In this document: piece by piece, positions 24,801 through 33,236 of the stretch
Layout of the letters: each line of letters opens with the position of its first letter
Position numbering within the stretch: the first letter of the stretch is position 1
NCBI RefSeq assembly: GCF_040183065.1
Contig: NC_091120.1
Span: 317,501 to 381,500 of the forward strand
Direction of reading: 5' to 3'
Source: Periplaneta americana
Lineage: Eukaryota > Arthropoda > Insecta > Blattodea > Blattidae
Length of the DNA: 64,000 bases
The notes under the pieces: generated by a model
The model's database searches: none
What the model saw: only the letters and a program-made list of their open reading frames with translations
What the model was told of the DNA's origin: nothing
Position numbers and translations under genes: made by a program

Positions 24801-24907
24801 GAAATGGGTACTCACGAGTTCCAGCACTCCGATGATGATGCTGCCCGTCTTGAGCGAACAGCCGCAGCAGCACTGTCTCAGCATAACCACCATCTTGCTG
24901 TGAGGTC
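10483..24907 (-). CDS. Gene 1: small four-pass membrane protein, five coding exons, 151 aa
   Basis: Joining 24893-24816, 20723-20666, 20589-20504, 14609-14456 and 10562-10483 on the minus strand gives 456 nt, 151 residues plus TGA, with every junction at GT-AG and in frame. Residues 1-13 carry a Cys cluster (RQCCCGC). Hydrophobic segments lie at about 15-40, 50-73, 77-104 and 115-139, and the tail is a short polar RELKGTAPPTNA. The architecture matches small insect tetraspan-type proteins that databases label as domains of unknown function (I recall DUF7027/DUF4728-like names but cannot check). No catalytic motif is visible. The C-terminal YSLF fits a tyrosine-type sorting signal, which is only suggestive. 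The start is the first ATG after the exon 1 acceptor, and the paralog uses the equivalent ATG. Gene 2, about 17 kb away on the same strand, has the same exon plan, so the pair arose by duplication. Function is unknown; membrane location is inferred from hydropathy. Confidence 0.85.
11091..11311. mobile_element. 221-bp MITE in gene 1 intron 4
   Basis: The ends read GTGCCTGGGAAAAGTGACAC and CTTTTCCCAAGCAC, forming near-perfect inverted repeats of about 45 bases (through CAAGTCAGTTTCC). TGCA flanks both ends. There is no coding frame of note. Confidence 0.75.
11525..11571. repeat. (AAT)n microsatellite
   Basis: About 15 AAT units. Confidence 0.95.
12058..13318 (+). mobile_element. Degraded hAT-like copy, with possible ORF remnant at 12821-13318
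   Basis: CAGTGCTTCTGAACCTGG at 12058 has the form of a hAT end. Bases about 12,085-12,215 recur inverted at 25,470-25,332. A frame from 12821 (165 aa, beginning MKTRRGTLLNFGIKKF and ending AALVAYFLR) may be an N-terminal transposase remnant but has no clear finger. Another repeat, starting about 12,236 (ATGCTATTCATAGACATTTC), seems to interrupt the copy. Confidence 0.4.
13431..13541. mobile_element. Small inverted-repeat element, about 110 bp
   Basis: ACAAGAGCGGTATGTTGA near 13431 is opposed by AACATACCGCTCGTGT at 13526-13541. It is a short foldback or MITE without coding frame; no target duplication was identified. Confidence 0.45.
14300..14365. repeat. (ATT)n microsatellite downstream of gene 1 exon 4
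   Basis: About 21 ATT units, within 100 bases of the exon 4 donor and transcribed as part of intron 4. Confidence 0.95.
14456..14609 (-). CDS. Gene 1 coding exon 4
   Basis: Acceptor TGTTGCAG precedes 14609 and donor GTAAGT occupies 14455-14450. The 154 nt (51 codons plus one base) encode SNAFLLVPWMLFNFV, the third helix through NIIIAAQ, a loop ADGYPEAGAGN and the start of helix four. Gene 2 exon 4 is also exactly 154 nt and has the matching LLPWLMYG start. A second in-frame donor-like GTGTGT lies four bases earlier. Confidence 0.87.
14803..14896 (+). repeat. Dispersed repeat, family X, partial
   Basis: CCCCATTATCTTCTGGCTTA then TTGCCTTATGAGTGATGGCT and GGTGTCACTTAGGCTGTGAG match the second half of family X. 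Confidence 0.6.
15141..15861 (+). mobile_element. Transposon with long inverted ends and DUF4817-like remnant
   Basis: About 140 bases at the left (starting CAGGGTGTTTCCGATTTGGT) are inverted at 15,722-15,861 (ending CACTTCGGAAACACC). Both arms include GGAACCATGGTCCGGAAATG or its complement. The interior carries a decayed coding fragment. The right end abuts a (TA)n microsatellite. Confidence 0.78.
15538..15711 (+). pseudogene. DUF4817-like helix-turn-helix fragment of an insect transposon protein
   Basis: From ATG 15538 the frame reads MEEYTRAE-stop, ADLIFEYG-stop, then ANGNSRQAHRLYRGKYP and RRRHPAHIIFPRLFQKLREG. This resembles the N-terminal DUF4817 domain common in insect transposon-derived proteins (ADMIF-x-YGEANGN...R-x-A-x-RLY pattern, recalled). 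Two in-frame stops and no downstream transposase core make it dead. Confidence 0.7.
15863..15898. repeat. (TA)n microsatellite
   Basis: Adjoins the right end of the DUF4817-type element. Confidence 0.95.
16345..16512 (+). mobile_element. LINE 3' end, family L-a
   Basis: The plus strand reads NRTGVRGKRYQLIDSIEV then WVMLGLQLKTCSWAEHC, the tail of a LINE also found at 10.1 kb (plus) and 43.5 kb (minus). It abuts the YADD fragment in opposite orientation. Confidence 0.65.
16513..17055 (-). pseudogene. LINE reverse transcriptase fragment with YADD motif
   Basis: The minus frame reads LVGLAQYADDVAYWATHP (catalytic YADD of reverse transcriptase), then TNTWRITVNTDETQICVF, YLGITLTSKLSWTEVAK and SKFEARERRILRQIFH. 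This is the palm-to-thumb region of a jockey/I-type non-LTR element. The 5' part is missing above about 17,055. The open frame continues to 16,383, but that part is the antisense of another LINE tail. Confidence 0.82.
17444..17520 (-). mobile_element. SINE family B, 3' fragment
   Basis: GGTTTATTTAACGACGCTCG then CAACTGCAGAAGTTATATCA is the reverse complement of the family B 3' end. No tRNA-like head is present. Confidence 0.65.
18001..18354. mobile_element. PIF/Harbinger-type MITE, 354 bp, in gene 1 intron 3
   Basis: Ends AGGCTCATTCACAATGAAAA and the inverted TTTTCATTGTGAATGGGCCT are flanked by TTA (17998-18000, 18355-18357). A second nested inverted pair (CATTCACGATGGGA / GTGAATGATCCCA region) lies inside. 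There is no coding capacity. Confidence 0.8.
19096..19677. repeat. Inverted repeat region with strong hairpin
   Basis: TTATGCTCGACCAT (19096-19109) is inverted at 19559-19572. Just beyond, TAATTAAGACGCTCGTATG (19601-19619) opposes CATACTCGCGTCTTAATTA (19659-19677), with 17 of 19 bases pairing around a 39-base loop. Likely a mobile-element remnant. Confidence 0.5.
20504..20589 (-). CDS. Gene 1 coding exon 3
   Basis: Acceptor GTTGCAG precedes 20589 and donor GTAAGT occupies 20503-20498. The 86 nt plus the carried base give 29 codons beginning DVEGAAIAIAVF and ending LITGAVN, i.e. the second transmembrane helix. The intron separating it from exon 2 is only 76 nt, the shortest in the gene. Confidence 0.85.
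20666..20723 (-). CDS. Gene 1 coding exon 2
   Basis: Acceptor TTGCAG precedes 20723 and donor GTGAGT occupies 20665-20660. The 58 nt encode IAGISNLVVGITSASSSYS plus one base, so the intron is phase 1. It completes the first hydrophobic segment and starts the first extracellular/luminal loop. Upstream on the transcribed strand lies a long pyrimidine-rich stretch (about 20880-20738) that should favour acceptor recognition. Confidence 0.8.
20738..20880 (-). promoter_or_regulatory. Long pyrimidine tract before gene 1 exon 2
   Basis: The plus strand is almost pure purine (GAAAAAGAATGATGAAATGG, AAGAAGGAAAGAAAAACG). On the transcribed strand this is an extended pyrimidine tract just upstream of the exon 2 acceptor, likely to help U2AF recruitment. 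It may equally be a simple-sequence tract. Confidence 0.4.
22150..23390 (-). pseudogene. Degenerate hAT-like transposase
   Basis: Minus-strand pieces in more than one frame read like one hAT-type protein: TWAF and NQNFRSHDCTSK-like stretches near 23,150-23,250, LDFAVTTNSNFGGAAR and VNTFRKLNSFGQLLG-like segments at 22,880-22,780, then LMPAMKRILDMCQGLRSYFL at 22,570 onward, ending near 22,160. Frame changes between blocks show it is a decayed copy. It sits in gene 1 intron 1. Family assignment rests on remembered insect hAT proteins. Confidence 0.55.
23449..24486. repeat. Dispersed repeat, CCGTACCCGTGCGC...CAGACAGACA type
   Basis: It begins TACTAGCCGTACCCGTGCGC, followed by TCCGCTGCACCCGTTAGAAA, and ends past a (CAGA/CATC)n stretch with ATTATTAGTATAGATA. 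Sequences of this form recur in many insect genomes; I cannot assign the class. It lies in gene 1 intron 1. Confidence 0.55.
24298..24362. repeat. (CAGA)n / CATCCAGACAGA tract
   Basis: Imperfect CAGACAGACATC repeats inside the dispersed repeat at 23.4-24.5 kb. Confidence 0.9.
24816..24907 (-). CDS. Gene 1 coding exon 1 (5'UTR 24907-24894, CDS from 24893)
   Basis: A TTGCAG acceptor ends at 24908. Fourteen non-coding bases precede ATG at 24893-24891. The 26 codons read [12 protein letters not shown] then SLKTGSIIIGVLEL, and a GTGAGT donor lies at 24815-24810 (phase 0). Because the exon begins at an acceptor, a separate non-coding first exon and the promoter must lie further upstream and were not identified. 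The [13 protein letters not shown] block is the best family signature and recurs in gene 2. Confidence 0.85.
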
Positions 24908-25309
24908 CTGCAACAGTGCAAGAAGACTAGCCAATAAAATTACTCCGCGGAGATTGCAAGGATCCCTCTTATCACCTACATTGTATAGCCTTTCCACAGA
25001 TCATGTCTTTTGCTGATCAAGTACAAAGGAAATTGAAAAATAAAATGTAGATCACATAACAATCTAGACTTCGCAAATGTCACCGTCTGCCACACAACTG
25101 AATGACACTCCGCAAGTTTAGAGATATCAATATAAATGTTCTTATGGGTAAGATAATGAAACATTCCATGTTCAATCAGGTGTCAATTCACTGTAGGCAT
25201 ATCTAATACAGAATGTATAAATTGTTCAGGATTTTATTATTTATTTAGGTACAGTTTTCCTAAATAAGTAGTAAAATTGAAATTGTAACTTATCGTAAAG
25301 GAAAATGAC

Positions 25310-26447
25310 CACCAAAATGTTGGATCCGCGCTTTTCGACACAATCACGAAAATTATTTTCCTAAGAATATTTGCACTATAAAATATTTATTTGTGAAAAA
25401 TGCTTAGAAAAGTAAAATGACAAATTCCAGGGTACATATCTCGCTGCCCGGCAGTGGAGATTAATATGCAGCAAAGTTCAGTTCCTTCTATGTTAGCGCG
25501 TAGCTTAGAGCGGCGGTCAAGATGAGATGATTTAAAAAATGAAACAAAGCTCACACTCACTGTGTGTGTCCAGAAACATAAACAACGTTCAAGATTGAGA
25601 TAAAAGAAAGTTTTAGTAGTTATGCACTAAAATAAAAATAATTTTATTAATGCGACAAATATGCTGTTTTTCAGAAAGTAGCTGTCAAATCTGGACTCTG
25701 TGTTCGATGGGATTTCTCATCTTTGTTTTGATGGCAATCATAAAGGGGAAGCTTGTTTTGCGTACATATGAAATTGGAAATATTATAAAAAAAATTAAGA
25801 GCTTCTTTTGTAAGCTCGGCATTCTTTTGACCTACACTCTTAAGAAAGACTAGTTTCAGTATTCCATCAGTAGGTACGAACACATTTAATCGGATTTTTC
25901 CTTATTTTTTTTTTAATTTCAGTCAGTTGAACGCAACTGTCTAAAAATGGGTTTTTGGGTGTCTTCCGGTAAATATCCATAAAACTGTTGTTTAGAATTG
26001 TGCAGTCGCATGTTCGCAAAAACAAATTCAGTATTTGTCGTATCATATGTAACTAAATTTCCCACGAGTTCTGGAATGCATTAGTACATTCCTTTTGTCA
26101 AGTGATGTCGACCAGAAATAAAATTTCTTAAACAATATTTTGATTTTATCCCTGGCTGTTATTATGTTAACATCTTGGCCTTGCATATTATTATTCAATG
26201 TTTAAATGTTCAAAATATCAGCAAGTAGGCTATTAGAAATGATGTTCATGTAATATTTTGTATTATTGTTACACTATATTATTCTATTTTGGTCATTATT
26301 TGGGTGGCATCCACTAATTTTAAGTAAAATAACAATAATTGTTTTCTATTTTACAGGGATTTTTATTTTTAGAATGGGGTTAAGTACTCTGCCAGTTCGG
26401 TAGTGGGGTCGCGCCTTCGAAAAGCTTGGGAACCGCTGGTTTAGGGT
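25310..26447 (-). mobile_element. Second hAT-like copy, inverted
   Basis: AAGCTTGGGAACCGCTGG near 26,440, read on the minus strand, is a hAT-style CAGCGGTTCCCAA end. The other side matches the 12-kb copy in inverted orientation (ATTTGTGAAAAATGCTTAGA segment). No intact transposase frame exists. Confidence 0.42.
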
Positions 26448-26870
26448 AATGTTGACGTATACCTCTCTGCCACGCCTGACATCATGCGCGATGCAAGAGC
26501 GGATGCACTGTGTGTATAGTCTGTAGGACTTGCCGTTATCTTCATTCTCAAATATGGTACGATACATCAGCCTTCTTGTATTTATGTGTATCTGTTTCTA
26601 ACATTGATGTTGTAATTTCTAATTTATTTATTTAATATTCGTTAATACAGTAGGCCTATGTTTTCTTAGTCAAAGGAAAGTTGAGAACTGCACAGTCTGC
26701 TGTTACTGCGTCCACGGATGTGAGAGCGGACGTTGAAGAGTTGCCGAGTTGTGCTCAGAAAATGACTAATATACAATAAGACTTCCGTTAATGGAAAACT
26801 GGTTTAACTAAGACTTGTAAGTCGCGCAACTGAATTCAGAAGTTGTACTAAGTGCTGCATTTGAGGCTCA

Positions 26871-27435
26871 ACTAATCAAAACGTAAATTGTCCATGCTCG
26901 GTCAAAATTGAGTTTGGAGTGGTTTCCGATAGATGGCAGGTTCTCTACACATCTGTGCAATCAGAATTCTCCTGTTCCATCCATTTTTACACAGTTATGT
27001 GAGGAGCAACTAATCAAAACGTACACTGGGAAATGAGAGTGTATGTCTTGATCACAGTAAAGTTGTTTAAATTCCGGCATCAAAAGTTAAGAAGTCACTG
27101 GCAGCATAGTTCATACAGTATCCAGACAGACAACGCAACAAAAACTAATCGCCAATAGAACATAAAATGAGCAATAATTCGAGTTTCCTTACTAAACTAA
27201 GATTGTTACAATTTGCAAATGTCCACCAAACCGCAATTGTCCAAGTTAAATAGTGTTACATCTTATGCACTTTTGATTTTTTTTATTGAGATACAGTATG
27301 TAGTTGATTCACCTTCAATTCCAGTACAATAAAGCAAGATTTTATTCATCTTTCTACTACAAATATTTTTGAAAATACGCATTTTTGTCTCTTCTGAAAA
27401 ATTCGTTTTATGTGGAAATTTACGTTTTGATTAGT
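26871..27435. mobile_element. Candidate inverted-repeat element, 565 bp
   Basis: ACTAATCAAAACGTAAATT at 26871 is inverted near 27416-27435 (AATTTACGTTTTGATTAGT). A third, direct copy (CTAATCAAAACGTACA) lies at about 27010. No target duplication was recognised. Confidence 0.5.
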
Positions 27436-27832
27436 CTCTTCTCATTTATGAAACACAAAATTTATTACGTGCGGTGTACGGCACACTCGCAAATTATATT
27501 CGTTTCTAATTTACACGATTTTTGGGGGAAATATAAGCAAAGCAGAAGCAGATCCGAAGATAAGTAGTTGTTATACAGCAGAAAATGATGCGAACAAAGA
27601 ACTCGAAATAGTGAAGAATAAATGTTTAGATTTGGTAATAGGCTACTGGACCTACAGTATGCATTGTGTCAACTTTTTTAAATATACGTAATGCTTCCAT
27701 GTATAGAATTCATGAGCCAGTTTCTACCTTTTAACTCTAGCAAGGGTGTACAATTATTATTCGAAATTTTGCTTATGTTTTACTTCGGAGTGACAGTAGT
27801 AGTACTAATAGTAAAACTGAAGCCTGGAAACA

Positions 27833-27860
27833 CGCGCGCACGCACACGCACGCACGCACG

Positions 27861-27920
<60 letters not shown>

Positions 27921-27938
27921 CTCTCTCTCTCTCTATGC
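27833..27938. repeat. (CGCA)n-(CA)n-(CT)n microsatellite
   Basis: Three successive motifs: CGCACG-type, about 30 CA units, then CT units. Confidence 0.95.
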
Positions 27939-28993
27939 ATTAGTTTTCGCCTTGGTGCATAGAAGGAGATGATGAACTTAAACGCAAAGTTACAACTTCA
28001 GTCCACACAACGAACTGCTGGTCCTTGCAGCTTCACTACAGTAACACTCACCTTATCACCTGGTCACCTTGTTCACGATAATCCGCCGAGTACTGATCGG
28101 GCTGTATATATTGCTACTACCGTATTGCGTCACGTGTTATCTTCCCGTATTTCCCCATTTCCTGTGAGAGGAAGATTACGTGTTTTTTCTTTCGTGTAGG
28201 CTTGCGTACTGTATTGCATTAGCCAAGCCTGCCACATGGCTGCAGATGCAACTGGCCTTATCAATAAAACGAATACTGCTTTAGAGGCTTTCGTTACATA
28301 GTAATAACCTTAAAGCATGTGTTGACAGAATAAAAACCATGTCAAGCAGCAAGCGAAATACATTTTTGATCTTGTATGCGTAGAAAATTCTTTAATTTAT
28401 ATATGTTCAAACAAGGATGAAAATGGATGAAATGACGAAGAACTGAGAAAGTACCGCAGGCACGCGTTGTTTTGCCTTGTTGCTCGTGTTTCCTTCATCT
28501 TGCTTCTTAACTCTGAACATGTGTCGTGCAGGTAGCAGCGTTTCAAGGCATCCCAAAATTTCGGAATTATGTATCCACTTCATTTGTCATCCTTCCTTTC
28601 ATAGGCCTATTTAACATCAGATATGTCTGTTTGCTCATAGCTGGGTTACCATTTATTTTTTACAACACTTCATGAAATCCGATTTTCTATTACTGATATA
28701 GGAAGCCTGTAATAGTAATTATATTATGAAATTAGTCTATAATGTTATCCTACTTTATTGCGTGAGACAGTGTTGACTTTATAAAACCAAATTTGTAATG
28801 ATGCGTAGTTTTAAATCAGGTCTATGAAGAATGCAAATATTAATGCATGGAAAATGTTTTAATAATATTAATTTTATGGCACAAGTTACGTTTTACTCGG
28901 CATGGTAATATTTTACAGCACTGGTGCAATAATGTGGCATATTGTGTACGGTTTTGACAAACAAGAATGACTTTATAATGTGACGTGAATTAG

Positions 28994-29080
28994 GGAAGCT
29001 GGTACTGGTGGTAGCGCTGCTGATATTTGCACTGGGCATCGTTGGCGCTTCCATCCTCATTTGTTTTTACATTTCGAGAG
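28994..29080 (+). CDS. Possible orphan transmembrane exon
   Basis: Between an AG and a weak GTTATG donor, the sequence reads KLVLVVALLIFALGIVG then ASILICFYISR, a single hydrophobic helix of the size of exon 3 in genes 1 and 2 (86 and 74 nt; here 87). The base composition is more GC-rich than the flanks. The acceptor lacks a pyrimidine tract, the phases do not fit the paralogs, and no companion exons with the Cys cluster or FRELKG tail are visible on this strand. It may be a relic of a third paralog, an exon of an unrelated gene, or chance. Confidence 0.28.
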
Positions 29081-30031
29081 GTTATGTACATCACAGCATT
29101 CCCGGAAAGAAACCACCCAGCCAGCCAGGATATCTTCTCTTTATACATATAGGCAATTCCAACAATAACGATGATATATCAATGAATAAATCTATTTTAA
29201 TCTTTCTTTATTTCAGTGATCACTATCTTTATCCATGGCTGGTATCTAAACTGGACTTTATTTCACCGTCCTTAGCAACCTAAACAATGACTTTTTTCAG
29301 AGCAGTGAGTTAAAAGGTTTGAAATAACTTTCTCCATGACAACCAACACATTAGAAACAATAAAATGCATACATTCATTCATGTGAACAACACGTCATTA
29401 CAAAGACAAGGCGTACAATTTAAAATTAAGTTCATATAGGTAAAGTAATGCATAAAATATTGTGTAGCACACGAGAGTAAACATATTTTTATGCGCTAAC
29501 CTTTCCTTTCGCGTATAAAATCTAATTTTACTGTCTTACATTATAAATTACTATTATACAAGGGGGCCGTGTTAAAACAGTTGCTGCAGATCTGTGATTT
29601 CGGTATGAGATGGACGTGGAAAGATTCACATGAAATATTTTTAGCGTGCAAAAGCTTAAAGAGTAAAATTCTCCTTACCTCTTGTCTTGCAAAGCATTTT
29701 TTAAAGAATTCCTTCAGGCAAATCATCAGTTCCAATACTTTCACTCATATTTTTACCTACAAGAACAATCTGGTTTTAATTGAAATGTCTCCGTTATTTA
29801 TTTACAGTCAACACAAAACATTCGACGATCCGTAGTCAAGGAAACAGAACAGAAGTCATTCATCTATCAAGCTACGATCAAAGTTAAAGTTTCAACCTTA
29901 TGACGTCTGAAGTCGCATTTTGCTTTACGTTGCGATATGAACGTTGTAGTGTTTTTATCCTACAGGGATAGTATGGCATTTGACGTCTTCGTTACTGTTT
30001 GATTGAAAATCTCGTCTGTGATCTGTAGGGC

Positions 30032-30222
30032 CAGGGACGTCGCTAGGGGGGTGCGAAAGGGTGCGCAAGCACCCCATAAAAATCGGAGCACCCCTTTCCG
30101 CACCTCAAAGGGCAATTTATTAAAAAATACTAGGCATAAGTTATTTTGAAGAACAAAAACAAACAATTTATTGGATGTGAAAAAACTACGTCCCTTAATA
30201 TATCGTTATGGATATGCTGACC

Positions 30223-30280
<58 letters not shown>

Positions 30281-30435
30281 CATAGTAATATTAATAAACA
30301 GATTATAGTATGCGCGCAAGTGCATGACAGAACATTTTGGATTTTTTATTTGCCACATTTTTACAACTCGCACCCCATTTTTAAATCTCGCACCCCATCC
30401 GCACCCCCCTTGCCCTGATCCTGGCGACGTCACTG
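30032..30435. mobile_element. Short hAT-type MITE, 404 bp
   Basis: The ends CAGGGACGTCGCTAGG and the inverted CCTGGCGACGTCACTG are flanked by the 8-bp duplication TGTAGGGC (30024-30031, 30436-30443). The interior holds an (AAT)n microsatellite at 30223-30279 and no coding frame. Confidence 0.87.
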
Positions 30436-31039
30436 TGTAGGGCAACGCTACCTTTATGGTTCTAGTAATATTAGTTTGTATTTTACCAAGTGTTGTTTAA
30501 GAGCTTCACAAATTTCATGTTGAATGATTAATGTCACCAGTTTCAACAGGGATACTCTAATACAGGGGTGGGAAACTCATATTGTAAACAGAACAGTATC
30601 ATGAGTATTTACGTACAATAGCAACTGTAGCGGAGAAACTAAGCTCTCTGTTTCCTATTCATACTCTTAGTCTAATTTTATGCCGTTGATTTGGGGCCAA
30701 GATCACATTGAATTCTATTTTATATTTCTTGTGTAGTAGCAGGCGACTTCATACTTAGGCCGCGCATACCTCATCAGCAATTGGAGTTAGGATATCTGAA
30801 GACGCTTTGGAAGTGAAATAATGATTTTAACATTCTTTCTGCCCAAATGACAAAGAATAGGTTACTGTATAAATTAAATATCTTGATACAGTAATGTAAC
30901 AGTGACAAAGGTTCAATTTGCTCATACATGATATCATGAGAGGAATTATAAGAGGTCTATATAATTTGGTCTCCAGTTCGTACTACATAAATGGTTGTTT
31001 ATATTTCAATAGAACCTTTTGAAGCAAGAAGACCTATAT

Positions 31040-31400
31040 CTAAACAATTTTGCTTTGTAATACTAAATGTTTAATGAAACTTAAAAACTGTCTTGGAATG
31101 ATGTCACGAGTTCCAATCATCAACCCAATGGCGGAGAAGTTGTGAATTTTATATTTTTGTTGGAAGTTTGGCATCGTTGGTTTTTCCAAGTCAGCAGTTG
31201 CTTGCTGGCCCACCCTCTGGTGTATGATGAAGTCTCTTGTATTCATCTTGTCAGTGGCAATTATATCGGCTCCGTCAGTAGCAAGGCAAGGAACTTGGTA
31301 ATTCTTACCAGACAGAGCGGCTATGCGATGGTGTCTTGTATTGTGGACAATAGCCAACGTTTCTTTCTCACTACAGTGGGTTCCAATTTGACTACTGTCA
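31040..31400 (-). pseudogene. Non-LTR retrotransposon C-terminal fragment (R2-like)
   Basis: The minus frame reads VHNTRHHRIAALSGKNYQV then GADIIATDKMNTRDFII and YKIHNFSAIGLMIGTRDIIP. The RH...D-x-I...KY...GLM-x-G-x-R-x-x-IP pattern resembles the C-terminal endonuclease-side region of R2-type elements. The upstream reverse transcriptase is absent. Confidence 0.5.
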
Positions 31401-31631
31401 TCCTCTGAGGAGTTTAGTGCTGAGAGGAATGCGGTTCCGACTAGTCTAGCGCGGTACTGGAGTGGGAGGGAACAGTGACAGCGGCAGTCTGGAAGGAAGT
31501 ACAGTCATACTGAAAACATTCGCCCAATTTACGAGAGCAGTATGCCTATTAGTTTTCTAACGTATTTTTGGCGAGATAGAGATACAACCATTCGTACTTA
31601 CGTGTTCAGAGAAGGAAAGTATTGTAGAAAA

Positions 31632-31720
31632 TTTTATTTATTTATTTATTTATTCATTTATTTATTTATTTATTCATTTATTTATTCTGGTGAAGTTAAG
31701 GCATTAACACCACCAGAAAT
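31632..31720 (-). mobile_element. LINE 3' end with (TAAA)n tail
   Basis: On the minus strand CTGGTGGTGTTAATGCCTTA and ACTTCACCAGAATAAA precede a (TAAA)n-type tail (31,636-31,686). Related to the 37.6- and 39.3-kb tails. Confidence 0.5.
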
Positions 31721-32933
31721 ACAAATGCAATAAAATAAATAAAAAGGAAAATCATAATAAAACTACAATAATATAAATGAAAAGAAGAATCATACTATAA
31801 AATTGAGTGATTATACAGTTGAATTAAATTTGTAAAGTAATCAATTTAAATATACTGTACTGCTGAACTCACATGAGAAGTAAAACTACTTGATTTGTGT
31901 TTTAAGATATCACCAACAAATGATTTTCGCATGACATTATAGGAATCTGTTTTTCACGATACCAATCACACATATTCTAAAATTCCAATAAAATAAAACC
32001 AAATCTTTTCCGTAGCATGTTTCCTTAAAATGACTTGTAACGGTGAAATATTTAATATGAGTAATTCATATAATATTAATATTAACATAGTTAACATCAG
32101 GGAGATGTTTGAGCAAAAATTGAGCTCGGCTCGGCTTGGCTGTAGCAACAAAAGAATCTACCTGCAACCCCCCGCACCGATGGCAAGAATACCTCAGGTC
32201 CAGCGCTAAACTCGTCGGAGGAAGACAGTACTTCCGGACAAACGTGGTGAATTCCCTGACTGCATCGTTTGAACATGCCGTGTCTGTGGAGTGTAACGTT
32301 ACGTTAGCAGGAATATTTGTTGTAAGACATTTTTACACATATATATTTTATATATCTTCAGTTACTTACAATTTTGTCGCAATCCTGCTAAAACGAAAAA
32401 CTGGAATTTCCTCTGCTTTTTTTTTTCTTGCCAATGTAGCGTGAACTTCGAAAAAAGCAATATTTAAGGGGAAAACTCTGGACTGGTATGATTATGAACG
32501 CAAGCGATGGGATAATTGAATGAAGAGTTTAATAATGGCTTGTATCATTCAATTACGTAGTAACATGTACTTACCATAAGTGATGTTCAGGATAATCTTC
32601 AAGTGTTTTAGCTAATTCTTTCTCATTTCACACTTCAAACTGCAATGATTATCTGTATAATATTACAGTGTTTCAACTGTCAATTAATAACATCACTGAT
32701 ATTCTTGTTTTGCACACAAGGCAGTAATATAAATATATTTAAATACGTGCTTTTATCTAAGTTACGGCTTTTAAGGAACCCGGAGGTTCATTGCCGCCCT
32801 CACATAAGCCCGCCATCGGTCCCTATCCTGCGAAAGATTAAACCATTCTCTACCATCATATCCCACCATTTTAATATTATACTCCCATCTATGTCTCGGC
32901 CACCCAAAGGTCTTCCCAACTAACACTCTATAT

Positions 32934-33018
32934 CTGCGCCCGAGCACGAGCTTCTGCTCTTTTGGGCTGCAATACCTAATGTGGTGTAAACCTAGTGTAT
33001 TAAATAAATACATTTGAA

Positions 33019-33068
<50 letters not shown>
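32934..33068 (+). mobile_element. Short retroelement tail inserted in a LINE
   Basis: The insert starts CTGCGCCCGAGCACGAGC, contains CTAATGTGGTGTAAACCTAG and TTAAATAAATACATTTG, then runs into a (TA)n tail of about 40 bases. TATAT lies at both junctions, compatible with a short target duplication. Probably the 3' end of a non-LTR element. Confidence 0.5.
33024..33067. repeat. (TA)n microsatellite
   Basis: Tail of the short insertion that splits the RTE-like LINE. Confidence 0.95.
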
Positions 33069-33070
<2 letters not shown>

Positions 33071-33236
33071 TTTCTGGATTCGCCTATACGTGCTACATGC
33101 CCTGCCCATCTCAAACGTCTGGATTTAATGTTCCTAATTATGTCAGGTGAAGAATACAATGCTTGCAATTCTGCGTTATGCAACTTTCTCCATTCTCCTG
33201 TAACTTCATCCCTCTTAGCAAGTTATTTCTAAATTC

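Larger units (their letters stand above)
27436..30023. other. Intergenic, apart from one possible exon
   Basis: Contains the CA/CT microsatellite and the transmembrane-like segment at 28,994. The rest is AT-rich with no support for genes. Confidence 0.45.
32766..33236 (-). pseudogene. Second copy of the RTE-like LINE tail, interrupted
   Basis: Same family as at 5.2-5.7 kb: SPDIIRNIKSRRLRWAGHVA and RIGESRNA on the 5' side, then VLVGKTFGWPRHRWEYNIK and RDRWRAYVRAAMNLRVP on the 3' side. A block of about 130 bases ending in (TA)n splits it between NAY and RVLVG (32,934-33,068). Confidence 0.8.
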
